Part shown: positions 32,144 through 39,983 of the stretch, one piece after another
Position numbering within the stretch: the first letter of the stretch is position 1
How the letters are laid out: each line of letters opens with the position of its first letter
Source of the DNA: RBG-16-57-11 sp964503145
GTDB taxonomy: Bacteria > Chloroflexota > Anaerolineae > Anaerolineales > UBA4823
Direction of reading: 5' to 3'
NCBI GenBank assembly: GCA_964503145.1
Contig: CAZCYV010000003.1
Location: 62,001 to 126,000 of the forward strand
Length of the DNA stretch: 64,000 nucleotides
The notes under the pieces: model-generated
Seen by the model: the letters and a program-made list of their open reading frames with translations, nothing else
What the model was told of the DNA's origin: nothing
The model's database searches: none
Made by a program: the position numbers and the translations under genes

Positions 32144-33289
32144 TTACCGCCCCAGATACTGCACAATCTGCTTCAACGACTGGGTGATGTGCTGGATGTG
32201 CCGGTAGGTAAGGTGCATATGCATGGGCAGCGAGATGATCCGCTCGCTGGCGGCATGGGCGCGCGGGCAGGTTCCCCTGGCATAGGCGTACATGCGGTAT
32301 TGCGTGTTATCGCGATAGTGCACACCGGGGTAAATCTGGGCCTGGTTGAGCGCCAGCATCACCTCATCGCGGCGGTCAACTTCGATCTGATACAGGTGGC
32401 GGGAGGGGATGCAATCCGGCGACATGGGTACCCGGCGGATGCGCGGCTCATCGGCGAGCATCTCATCGTACCAGTCAGCGAGCTGGCGGCGGTAGGCGTT
32501 GTCTGGATCGACGTAGCGGATCGAGACCAGGCCAATCGCCGCCATGATGGAATTGCCGTGATACTTGTAACCGACGTGCTCGACATCGTAGTACCATTTG
32601 TAAGTGCCTTGCGAAGTCGTGCGCGAGTAGGTATCTTTGTTAATACCCAGCCAGGTCCACTTGCGCACTTCTTCGTCCAGCTCCGCTTGGCGAAAGCAGA
32701 TCATGCCCGAATCGGCGGTGGGCAAATTTTTGACCGCTTGAAAACTGAAGATCGAGACATCCGCCTCTGCGCCAACATGACCGCCGCCTTTCCAGCGCGT
32801 GCCCGTCATGTGCGAGGCGTCCAGGATGAGCTTCAGGCCGCGCTCCTGGCACAGCCTGACCACCTCCTTCAACTGACCCGTGTTCCCCCCCAGGCCGACG
32901 TACATCACCGCCCGCGTGCGCGGCGTGATGCGCTCAGCGATGGAAGCCGGATCCAGGCACAGATAATCGTCCACATCGGCAAAAACCGGCTGAAGGTTTT
33001 CGTACAGAATCGCATGGTTGGTGGAGACGAAGGTCAGCGGTGTGGTGATCACCTCATCGCCATCTTGCCAGGCGTTTTGTTCTTTCAATATTCGCACCGC
33101 CAGATGCAGGCCCGAGGTTGCTGAATTCAAGAAATGGGCATGAGGCAGGCCGGTGTATTGCTTCCACGCATCTTCCAATTCGACGGTCTTAAACCCCAGG
33201 CCGGTCCAGCCTTTTTCAAGGCAAATTCGGATTTCTGCCAGGCATTCCTCAATCCGAAAGGATGGGACAAACAGTTGAATGGGTTCCAT
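32144..33289 (-). CDS. DegT/DnrJ/EryC1-family sugar aminotransferase
   Basis: A 381-residue PLP enzyme. SATSGLHLAVRIL, DEVITTPLTFVSTNHAIL and VFADVDDYLCLDP are the conserved N-terminal segments, LILDASHMTGTRW the PLP-phosphate and ring region, and SIFSFQAVKNLPTADSGMI contains the Schiff-base lysine. The C-terminal half carries VHYRDNTQYRMY. It should transfer an amino group from glutamate to a nucleotide-linked keto sugar. The dTDP-4-keto-6-deoxyglucose made by RfbB is at hand. I chose the ATG at 33287-33289 (MEPIQLFVPSFR), although an open frame extends 84 codons upstream into rfbD, because conservation starts here. Confidence 0.9.
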   Translation of the reverse strand: MEPIQLFVPSFRIEECLAEIRICLEKGWTGLGFKTVELEDAWKQYTGLPHAHFLNSATSGLHLAVRILKEQNAWQDGDEVITTPLTFVSTNHAILYENLQPVFADVDDYLCLDPASIAERITPRTRAVMYVGLGGNTGQLKEVVRLCQERGLKLILDASHMTGTRWKGGGHVGAEADVSIFSFQAVKNLPTADSGMICFRQAELDEEVRKWTWLGINKDTYSRTTSQGTYKWYYDVEHVGYKYHGNSIMAAIGLVSIRYVDPDNAYRRQLADWYDEMLADEPRIRRVPMSPDCIPSRHLYQIEVDRRDEVMLALNQAQIYPGVHYRDNTQYRMYAYARGTCPRAHAASERIISLPMHMHLTYRHIQHITQSLKQIVQYLGR

Positions 33290-33336
33290 TGTAAGCTTAC
33301 TCCATAATCTGGACAAAGTGGTCCGAACAAATTGGT

Positions 33337-34221
33337 CTAATCCGGCTGCATTGCCAGCCGCAAAGCCTCTTGCCAGGGCGGCAAGCGCAGCCCAAAAATC
33401 CGGGTGAACCGCCCGCAATCCAGCGCAGAGAACAGCGGCCGCTGAGCAGGTGTGGGGAAATCGGCGGTCAAGGCCGGCAAGACTTCCCGGACGACCTGCT
33501 CGTCTGGATGGGGATCCAGGCGCAGGATTTCTTGCGCCCACTCGAAGCGGCTGGCATAGCCATCCCCTGCCAGATGATAGATGCCTTTTCGCTCTTGCAG
33601 CCAGGCGAACAAATCGCGTCCACTCATCGCTAACATCTGGGCGATAGCCTCTGCGAACGGACGCGCCCAGGTGGGGTTGCTCACCTGATCTGAAACCACC
33701 CGCAGTGTGGTCTGCTCGCGCGCCCAGCGCAGTACTTTGGACACGAAGTTATCGCGCCGCAGGCTGTACATCCAACTCGTGCGTAAAATAATGTGGGCGC
33801 CATCCACCTGAGCAACAGCCTCTTCACCAGCCAGCTTGCTCTGCCCATAAACGCTCAACGGATGTGGAGGATCCTCCTCCACATAGGGCGATCCTTTGGC
33901 GCCGTCAAAGACGTAATCAGTAGAAATATGAACCAAAGCAGCACGAACCGAGGCGGCGGCTTCGGCCAAGTAGCCAGGCGCGCGCCCGTTGACTGCCAGA
34001 GCCAGCTCTGGCTCGCTCTCGGCGCGGTCCACGGCGGTGTATGCTGCGGCGTTCAGAATTGCCGCAGGGCGCAATTCTTCGACGACCTGCCGGATCGAGC
34101 CGGGATCGGAAATGTCAATTTCCGGAAAATCCAGGGCGACCACCCGACCCAAAGGAAGTAAAGCCCGGTGCAGTTCCCACCCCAATTGACCGCGCTTTCC
34201 CACCAGCAGAATGACATTCAT
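33337..34221 (-). CDS. rfbD: dTDP-4-dehydrorhamnose reductase
   Basis: A 294-residue short-chain-type reductase that makes dTDP-L-rhamnose, the last step of the pathway. The nucleotide loop is VILLVGKRGQLGWELHRAL. ILNAAAYTAVDRAESEPELA, VHISTDYVFDGAKGSPYVE and VYGQSKLAGEEAV (YxxxK) are typical RmlD motifs. It lies after rfbA in a run of four rhamnose genes on the same strand, with spacings of 7 to 31 bases. The symbol rmlD is equivalent. Confidence 0.96.
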   Translation of the reverse strand: MNVILLVGKRGQLGWELHRALLPLGRVVALDFPEIDISDPGSIRQVVEELRPAAILNAAAYTAVDRAESEPELALAVNGRAPGYLAEAAASVRAALVHISTDYVFDGAKGSPYVEEDPPHPLSVYGQSKLAGEEAVAQVDGAHIILRTSWMYSLRRDNFVSKVLRWAREQTTLRVVSDQVSNPTWARPFAEAIAQMLAMSGRDLFAWLQERKGIYHLAGDGYASRFEWAQEILRLDPHPDEQVVREVLPALTADFPTPAQRPLFSALDCGRFTRIFGLRLPPWQEALRLAMQPD

Positions 34222-34252
34222 GGCAAAAGGATGATGAGCCTGATCAAATCGT

Positions 34253-35140
34253 CTAACTGTTCATAAAGGGCAGATCATCTTGCGCCAGACGCAACAGATA
34301 GGCGCCATACTGGTTGCCTCGATAGCGCTCGGCAAGATTGCGCAAATCCTGCTTGGTGATGAAACCCCGGCGGTAGGCAATCTCCTCCGGGCAGGAGATC
34401 ATCATCCCCTGGCGCTCTTCCACCGCCTGCACGAAGTTAGCCGCCTGGAGCAGGGACTCATGCGTGCCGGCGTCAAGCCAGGCAACCCCTCGCCCCATTA
34501 CTTCGACGCGCAACTCGCCGCGCTCCAGGTACACCTGATTGACATCGGTGATCTCCAATTCGCCACGCGGCGAGGGCTTAAGGTTACGGGCGATCTCTAC
34601 CACGTCGTTGTCATAGAAATACAACCCGGGAACAGCGTAATGCGAGCGGGGTTTTTGGGGCTTTTCCTCGATGCTCAGCGCTTTACCCGTCTCATCGAAC
34701 TCGACCACGCCATAGCGCTCGGGATCGCGCACCGGGTAGGCAAAGATCAACGCGCCCCGTTCCAATTGGGCGGCTTTTTGCAGCCTGGCGGGCAACCCTT
34801 GACCGTAGAAGATGTTGTCTCCCAGGATCAAACAGACCGGGTCCTTTCCAATGAATTCCGGGTTGACCAGGAAAGCATCCGCCAGGCCGCGCGGCTCGGC
34901 CTGGGGGGTATAGGCAAAGCGCAACCCCCATTGGCGGCCATCCCCCAGCATGGCCTCAAAGAGCGGCAGGGCAGCAGGGGTGCTGATGATCAGGATTTCC
35001 CGAATGCCGGCCAGCATCAGCATCGAGAGCGGGTAATAGATCATCGGCTTATCATACACGGGGAGCATCTGCTTGCTGATGCCCAGAGTCAAAGGATAGA
35101 GGCGAGTGCCGTGCCCGCCAGCCAGAATGATACCTTTCAT
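34253..35140 (-). CDS. rfbA: Glucose-1-phosphate thymidylyltransferase
   Basis: A 295-residue nucleotidyltransferase that makes dTDP-glucose from dTTP and glucose-1-phosphate. Motifs are MKGIILAGGHGTRLYPLTLG, ISKQMLPVYDKPMIYYPLS, LILGDNIFYGQGLPARL and EEKPQKPRSHYAVPGLYFYD, followed by GELEITDVNQVYL and WLDAGTHESLLQAANFV. I chose the ATG at 35138-35140, with GGTGAGAAC before it, over an upstream frame. It is 14 bases from rfbB. Length and residues are standard for RmlA. Confidence 0.97.
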   Translation of the reverse strand: MKGIILAGGHGTRLYPLTLGISKQMLPVYDKPMIYYPLSMLMLAGIREILIISTPAALPLFEAMLGDGRQWGLRFAYTPQAEPRGLADAFLVNPEFIGKDPVCLILGDNIFYGQGLPARLQKAAQLERGALIFAYPVRDPERYGVVEFDETGKALSIEEKPQKPRSHYAVPGLYFYDNDVVEIARNLKPSPRGELEITDVNQVYLERGELRVEVMGRGVAWLDAGTHESLLQAANFVQAVEERQGMMISCPEEIAYRRGFITKQDLRNLAERYRGNQYGAYLLRLAQDDLPFMNS

Positions 35141-35154
35141 GTTCTCACCTGTCT

Positions 35155-36246
35155 TTACTTCGAAGATTCGCGTTCGCCGTAATTTTTGGCCAGCCAGCCC
35201 TGGTAATCTTGCTGCTGGCGGATGGCTTCGATCCAGGAGGGATGCTCCAAATACCACTGAACCGTCCTGGCCAGACCGGTGGTCAATGACTGCTTCGGCC
35301 GCCAGCCGAGTTCGCGCTCGATGAATGAGATGTCCATGGCATAGCGCCGATCGTGACCTGGGCGATCCTTGACATATTGGATCAACTGGCTATGCGGCGT
35401 ATGGGGTGAATTCGGTTGAAGCTCATCCAGGATTTCGCAAATCTCGTGAACCACCGTCAGGTTCGTAGGCTGGTTGCCGCCGCCGATGTTATAGCTCTCG
35501 CCAACCCGCCCCTGGCGTAGAACGGTCAGGATGGCTTCACAATGGTCATCCACATACAGCCAATCTCGAATCTGCTGCCCGTCTCCGTAAACCGGCAATG
35601 GCCGCCCCTCCAAAGCGTTCAAGATCATCAGTGGGATCAACTTCTCCGGAAACTGATAAGGCCCATAATTGTTGGAGCAATTGGTGATCGTGAAAGGCAG
35701 TCCATAGGTATGTCCATAGGCGCGCACCAGATGATCGCTGGCAGCTTTCGAAGCTGCGTAAGGCGAGCGCGGGGCGTAAGGGGTGGTCTCTGAAAAGGGT
35801 GGATCATCCGGCGCAAGCGAGCCATAAACCTCATCGGTGGAAATGTGGTGGAAGCGCACCTGTTGCGGCGCAGCGGAGGCCGCCTTCCCATCCAGCCAAT
35901 AATGGCGGGCCGCTTCGAGCAAAGTGAATGTGCCCATCACGTTAGTGCGGATAAACTGCTCTGGGCCCAAGATCGAGCGATCGACGTGCGTCTCGGCAGC
36001 AAAATGGACAATGGTGTCGATCTGGTATTGAGCCAACAGGCCATCTACCAATGCCCGGTCGCAGATATCGCCGCGAACGAAAATGTGGCGCTGCGGATCA
36101 GGCAGATCCTTCAAGTTCTCCAGGCTGCCGGCATAGGTGAGCGCATCCAGGTTGATAATCCGCACCCCGGGATCCGCGTTGAGCAGATAACGGACAAAAT
36201 TCGAGCCAATAAAGCCGGCTCCGCCAGTGACTAGAATGTTTTGCAT
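35155..36246 (-). CDS. rfbB: dTDP-glucose 4,6-dehydratase
   Basis: A 363-residue SDR-family enzyme that turns dTDP-glucose into dTDP-4-keto-6-deoxyglucose using bound NAD. Visible are ILVTGGAGFIGSNFVRYLL, NLDALTYAGSLENL, VHFAAETHVDRSI, HISTDEVYGSL, the catalytic YAASKAASDHLVRAY, TNCSNNYGPYQFPEKLIPL and RDWLYVDDHCEAI. It is the branch point to rhamnose (rfbC, rfbD) and possibly to amino sugars (aminotransferase at 32144-33289). The ATG at 36244-36246 fits the family start. It is 7 bases from rfbC. Confidence 0.97.
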   Translation of the reverse strand: MQNILVTGGAGFIGSNFVRYLLNADPGVRIINLDALTYAGSLENLKDLPDPQRHIFVRGDICDRALVDGLLAQYQIDTIVHFAAETHVDRSILGPEQFIRTNVMGTFTLLEAARHYWLDGKAASAAPQQVRFHHISTDEVYGSLAPDDPPFSETTPYAPRSPYAASKAASDHLVRAYGHTYGLPFTITNCSNNYGPYQFPEKLIPLMILNALEGRPLPVYGDGQQIRDWLYVDDHCEAILTVLRQGRVGESYNIGGGNQPTNLTVVHEICEILDELQPNSPHTPHSQLIQYVKDRPGHDRRYAMDISFIERELGWRPKQSLTTGLARTVQWYLEHPSWIEAIRQQQDYQGWLAKNYGERESSK

Positions 36247-36253
36247 ATTCGCC

Positions 36254-36802
36254 TCAATCGAACAATTCCGCCTGATCCAGCGTCGAACCGTGCAGGTCTT
36301 TGTGCGAGAGCGCCGGAGGCATGCCTGGCAAGAGGGGCCAGTCAATACCTACTCTGGGGTCGTTCCACAGCAAGGTGCGCTCCCATTGAGGGGCGTAATA
36401 ATCCGTGGTTTTATAGAACAACTCTGCCCACTCGCTCAAGACGTAAAAGCCATGAGCAAAACCGGGAGGTACCCAGACCTGTCGCCGGTTCTGCGCCGAG
36501 AGATGCACACCAAGCCAGCGACCGAAGGTGGGTGAACTCCGGCGCAAGTCCACCGCCACATCGAAAACTTCGCCCACGATCACCCTGACCAATTTCCCCT
36601 GCGGTTGTTTGATCTGATAATGCAAACCGCGCAACACCCCTTGCCGCGAGCCGGAGTGGTTATCCTGGACGAACCTCGCAGGGATGCCAGCTTGGGTGAA
36701 AAGCTCTTCACGATAGGTCTCCATGAAGAAGCCGCGTTCATCGCCAAACACTTTCGGCTCGACGATCACAATATCAGGAATTTCGGTCGGCAAAAACTGC
36801 AT
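36254..36802 (-). CDS. rfbC: dTDP-4-dehydrorhamnose 3,5-epimerase
   Basis: A 182-residue cupin-fold epimerase. FLPTEIPDIVIVEPKVFGD, RGFFMETYREELF, RFVQDNHSGSRQGVLRGLHY (with the catalytic His), GKLVRVIVGEVFDVAVDLRR, WVPPGFAHGFYVLSEWAELFY and TDYYAPQWERTLLWNDP are all as expected for RmlC. It is the first gene of rfbCBAD and has its own extended -10 promoter. Length is normal. Confidence 0.97.
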   Translation of the reverse strand: MQFLPTEIPDIVIVEPKVFGDERGFFMETYREELFTQAGIPARFVQDNHSGSRQGVLRGLHYQIKQPQGKLVRVIVGEVFDVAVDLRRSSPTFGRWLGVHLSAQNRRQVWVPPGFAHGFYVLSEWAELFYKTTDYYAPQWERTLLWNDPRVGIDWPLLPGMPPALSHKDLHGSTLDQAELFD

Positions 36803-36837
36803 CGGGCCTCCAACGGCTGGCTTTTTCCCACCACCCG

Positions 36838-36846
36838 ATTATAGCA
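36838..36846 (-). promoter_or_regulatory. Extended -10 promoter of the rhamnose operon
   Basis: On the minus strand the element is TGCTATAAT (TGn-TATAAT), 36 bases upstream of the rfbC ATG. It sits immediately after the stop of the GT39-like gene at 36859, so rhamnose genes can be read independently of that upstream unit. GGAG precedes the rfbC start. Confidence 0.6.
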
Positions 36847-36858
36847 AATCTTCCCCAA

Positions 36859-38325
36859 TTAATTGCCCGAATGACAAGAATAAATCGCAATGGACCAGGG
36901 ATAGCTATCGCTGGCAGGAAATTGTTGCACTTGCCGGCAATAACGGGCCACGTAATCCGCCTCCAAACTGGGGAACAATTTCTCACGCAGCACCAGATAA
37001 TCGGGACGATAACGCCGCATTGCCCAGAGAGCCGCGCCTTCATAAGAGGCGCTATCTCGCAGTTGAAGCCCTACCTCCGGCTGCACCAGGCCAGCAAAAT
37101 CCACCACCGGTCGATCGGCGTAATAACCGATCACCCCGATCTCGAGCATGCCCACCGATGCATCCGGCGGGGTATTCGCAGCCAGCCACTCCCCCACCAA
37201 ACGAAAGACCGGATAGCGCAGGTCGCCCGCGCTCGCCTGTCGCCACATCAATTGAGACTGACTCAGGAACAGGAATACAACAGCCAACCCGAGCAGCAGA
37301 TATCCGGCCCTGGAGGCAGAGCGGCCCAAAACCCCAGCTCCCCTGTGCAGCGCCATCACTCCAACGCCGATCGCGGCGATAAAGCCGGGGGCCAACGGGG
37401 CATAATACCAAAAATAGCGGCTGACACCCAACAGCGCGTACCCTGCAAAATACAGCCCCGCCCAGGCCCACAACAGAATCCAACGCCGCGCCGCCCAAAA
37501 TGAATAGACAAGGCCAATACCGACCAGTATCAATTGCAGCCAGAAGAAAGGCCAACGCAGGTAAGGACCGATTGTGGTGATCAACCCTGCGGCAAAGCGT
37601 TGGCTGATCACCATCGAGCCCTGGTGTTGTTTTGCAGCCAACGTGACGGGTATCGGCGAGCCAAAGTAAGCCCAGGCAAACAACACCCAGGGCAAGGTGA
37701 TCAGAGCAAACCAGGCCATCGAGCGCCAGGGAAGCGGCTTGCGATTTGTCGCCCAATAATGCGCCGCTAAGAGCATGGCCAGGATCAGGCCATCGGGCCG
37801 CGTCAGGGTCGCCAGGGCGGCAAACCCTGCCGCAAGGCTATACTGCTGGCGCGCATACCCGGCCAATGAGCCCAGGCATAGCGCCAGGTACAGCGGCATT
37901 TCAGACCCGAGCGTAGCCGTCAGAAGGGGGAAACCGGGATATAGGATCAGGCTAACCCAACCGGCTACCGGCGCATCCCAGGAACGCGCTAAATCCCAAA
38001 GCAACAGACCGCCGCAAGCCAGGCAAAACGCCCCTACTAAATTGGACAGGTGCGGCAAATCCACAGGCAGGGGCGTCAACGCGGCGAGTACAAGCACATA
38101 AAGCGGCGTGGTGGTGCTCAGAATCCTCTCGCCTGGGTTGTAAACGAAACCGGCCCCGCTAATCAGATTATGCACATAACGATAGGCGATATAAGGATCG
38201 TCATAGGCCCAGTTGGCGTATCGGGCAAACAACACCCCAGTGACCAGCACCAGGTAGGCCAGATAATCCGCGTTGCGAAGCCAGGAGTTGCGGCGATCGA
38301 GGATGAACGCTCGAGAGCGCATCAA
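36859..38325 (-). CDS. PMT_2/AftB-like integral membrane glycosyltransferase
   Basis: A 488-residue polytopic membrane protein. The first loop reads WAYDDPYIAYRYVHNLISG followed by FVYNPGERILSTTTPLYVL, the DDxYIxxRYxxNL-GxGFVYNPGE pattern of AftB-like and related polyprenyl-phosphate-sugar transferases, with the Asp pair as likely catalytic residues. It has around ten hydrophobic helices and a soluble C-terminal tail with two cysteines. It probably adds a sugar from a polyprenyl-phosphate donor outside the membrane. Its start overlaps the stop of the secreted glycosidase gene by 4 bases. Confidence 0.82.
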   Translation of the reverse strand: MMRSRAFILDRRNSWLRNADYLAYLVLVTGVLFARYANWAYDDPYIAYRYVHNLISGAGFVYNPGERILSTTTPLYVLVLAALTPLPVDLPHLSNLVGAFCLACGGLLLWDLARSWDAPVAGWVSLILYPGFPLLTATLGSEMPLYLALCLGSLAGYARQQYSLAAGFAALATLTRPDGLILAMLLAAHYWATNRKPLPWRSMAWFALITLPWVLFAWAYFGSPIPVTLAAKQHQGSMVISQRFAAGLITTIGPYLRWPFFWLQLILVGIGLVYSFWAARRWILLWAWAGLYFAGYALLGVSRYFWYYAPLAPGFIAAIGVGVMALHRGAGVLGRSASRAGYLLLGLAVVFLFLSQSQLMWRQASAGDLRYPVFRLVGEWLAANTPPDASVGMLEIGVIGYYADRPVVDFAGLVQPEVGLQLRDSASYEGAALWAMRRYRPDYLVLREKLFPSLEADYVARYCRQVQQFPASDSYPWSIAIYSCHSGN

Positions 38326-39761
38326 GGGGATAATTCGATGTACACCGGAGAGTTCACGGTGATCTGACCCGCCACAGGCGTCATCACAGCGCCATATTTG
38401 TCATAGACGATCAGCGTTTCGCCCGGCAAATTGATCACCGTATTGGCGCGGCTTGGAGACCAGAGCACCCAGATGCGTTTTCCTGGCGAGCGAAACGCAT
38501 ATCCGCTCAGGCCCGGATATTGGGTCAATGCTCCTGCCATTGTCGCTTCTTCTAACTCTTTAGCGGCAAATTGATAGGCAAAATATGCCGGTTTGGGTGT
38601 GTTGGACAGATGCAGGCCAGAGGAACGCCATCCGGAATCTTCGAGGGTGTACCACATCACGCCGCCAATGTTGGCGGCCCAGCTGCGCAAAAACAGCCAG
38701 GTAACGTAATCGGCTTGCGCTTCGAGAAAATCGCTGCTCACTGGGTTACAGTCGGAGGCCCACTCCGGGCAAACGACCGCAGCCTCGGTGATCATCAAGG
38801 GCTTGCTAACGCCATAGCTGGCCATCACCTCGCGCAAGAAATTGATCTTGCCGAGCAGAACGCCGCCGCGCGCCGCCCAGGAAAGGGACGTTTCGGATAT
38901 CTGTCCCGCAGAGTAAATGGCAAAGGCATGGAAGCTGACGGCATCGAAAAAGGCGCCGCCCTGATTGCGCAGAATGCCCTCTAAAAACCGGGACGGCTTA
39001 CACGACTTGCCAGGTGGAGGGTTGGTCGGGTCGCAATCCAGCAGCAGACCGCCAATCAACACCGTTGCATCCTGATCGGCGGCTTTCATCGCCGGGTAAA
39101 CCCAGCGCAGCATATCTGCGAAGTAACCGCCGCCGTAATAGCGATCATCTTGATCGCCCCAGCAACCAAAGATATTGTCTGGCGGCACCAGCCCCGGATC
39201 TATATCCACTTCGTTGCCGATCTCCCAATACTTCACGTGGTAGGGAGGCGCGCTGTAACGCGCCACAAGGTTGCCCATAAACTGAGCGAACTCATCCATG
39301 GCGTTTACCGCCACCGGCCCACAGGATACACCCGGATATTTCTGCGCCCAACCAGGGGTGAACTTTACTGTAGCGACAACTTTCAACCCTTTCGCGGCGG
39401 CTTCGATCAGGCCGGCTTCATTCACAACACTCCAGTTATAAGTGGGTGGCGAAGTGCGCACCGGTTCGATGCTCGCCCAGGAGAAGCTGAAATTGCGCGT
39501 CCAATAAACGCTGGCGTTTTTGGCGCTATCGATTTTAGCAGAGCTTAAAGAGGTCACCTCGACACCGAATATCGAAGGCAGCCGAGGATAGTTGCGCGTG
39601 GCGATGGGGAGGAAAATGGTGTAGGGGTACTCAATCTGAGGAAGGTCTGTCTCGGCAGGCGGTGAAGCCCAACCGATACTCCATACCGGCAAGATAGCAA
39701 ACAGAATCAGCAACGCCAGGATGGCCTGTTGCCCTGGCTTGACTTTCGGATAACTCTGCAC
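38322..39761 (-). CDS. Secreted clan-A glycoside hydrolase-like protein
   Basis: A 479-residue exported protein. Residues 10-33 are a signal peptide, followed by the TIFLPIATRNYPRLP motif (about 48-62). Residues 64-430 look like a TIM-barrel glycosidase: WTRNFSFSWASIEP, the acid/base motif YWEIGNEVD with Glu near 184, FDAVSFHAF, and the nucleophile strand LMITEAAV with Glu near 326. The last 80 residues form a beta-domain (IWVLWSPSRANTVINL). The layout recalls GH39/GH5/GH30-like enzymes, but the family is not certain. The start is GTG. It might trim the exported glycan or use plant or microbial polymers. Confidence 0.8.
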   Translation of the reverse strand: MQSYPKVKPGQQAILALLILFAILPVWSIGWASPPAETDLPQIEYPYTIFLPIATRNYPRLPSIFGVEVTSLSSAKIDSAKNASVYWTRNFSFSWASIEPVRTSPPTYNWSVVNEAGLIEAAAKGLKVVATVKFTPGWAQKYPGVSCGPVAVNAMDEFAQFMGNLVARYSAPPYHVKYWEIGNEVDIDPGLVPPDNIFGCWGDQDDRYYGGGYFADMLRWVYPAMKAADQDATVLIGGLLLDCDPTNPPPGKSCKPSRFLEGILRNQGGAFFDAVSFHAFAIYSAGQISETSLSWAARGGVLLGKINFLREVMASYGVSKPLMITEAAVVCPEWASDCNPVSSDFLEAQADYVTWLFLRSWAANIGGVMWYTLEDSGWRSSGLHLSNTPKPAYFAYQFAAKELEEATMAGALTQYPGLSGYAFRSPGKRIWVLWSPSRANTVINLPGETLIVYDKYGAVMTPVAGQITVNSPVYIELSP

Positions 39762-39803
39762 TCTAACCGTTCCCTGACGACGTCGCCGCTAATAGTGCCA
39801 GTG

Positions 39804-39812
39804 ATTTTACCA
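39804..39812 (-). promoter_or_regulatory. Extended -10 promoter for the glycosidase gene
   Basis: On the minus strand TGGTAAAAT (TGn-TAAAAT) lies 43 bases upstream of the GTG start at 39761. No clear -35 box is seen. The 222-base gap 39762-39983 also holds the divergent promoter at 39928-39936 and nothing else that I recognise. Confidence 0.45.
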
Positions 39813-39927
39813 CACACCTGTAGCCCACACTCTCAGACAGTGCTGCGATTCTGACAGCAGCCTTGTAAGGCCTCCTGGCAGCCTCAAAAACACGCCAGGG
39901 CCTCCGGAAATCGCCCTGTCTTGCAGG

Positions 39928-39936
39928 TGATATAAT
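39928..39936 (+). promoter_or_regulatory. Extended -10 promoter for the plus-strand GT39 gene
   Basis: TGATATAAT is a perfect TGn-TATAAT element 47 bases before the GTG start at 39984, giving a leader of about 40 bases. A convincing -35 box is absent. Confidence 0.6.
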
Positions 39937-39983
39937 CAGCCCAGGCTTTTCACCCTGCACACCCACAAAGAGACGATCAATTC

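Noticed and set aside
32063..33124. A 353-codon plus-strand open frame
   Set aside because: Antisense to the DegT aminotransferase. No domain features.
34280..35182. A 300-codon plus-strand open frame
   Set aside because: It is antisense to rfbA, whose motifs are unambiguous. No ribosome binding site or promoter fits it.
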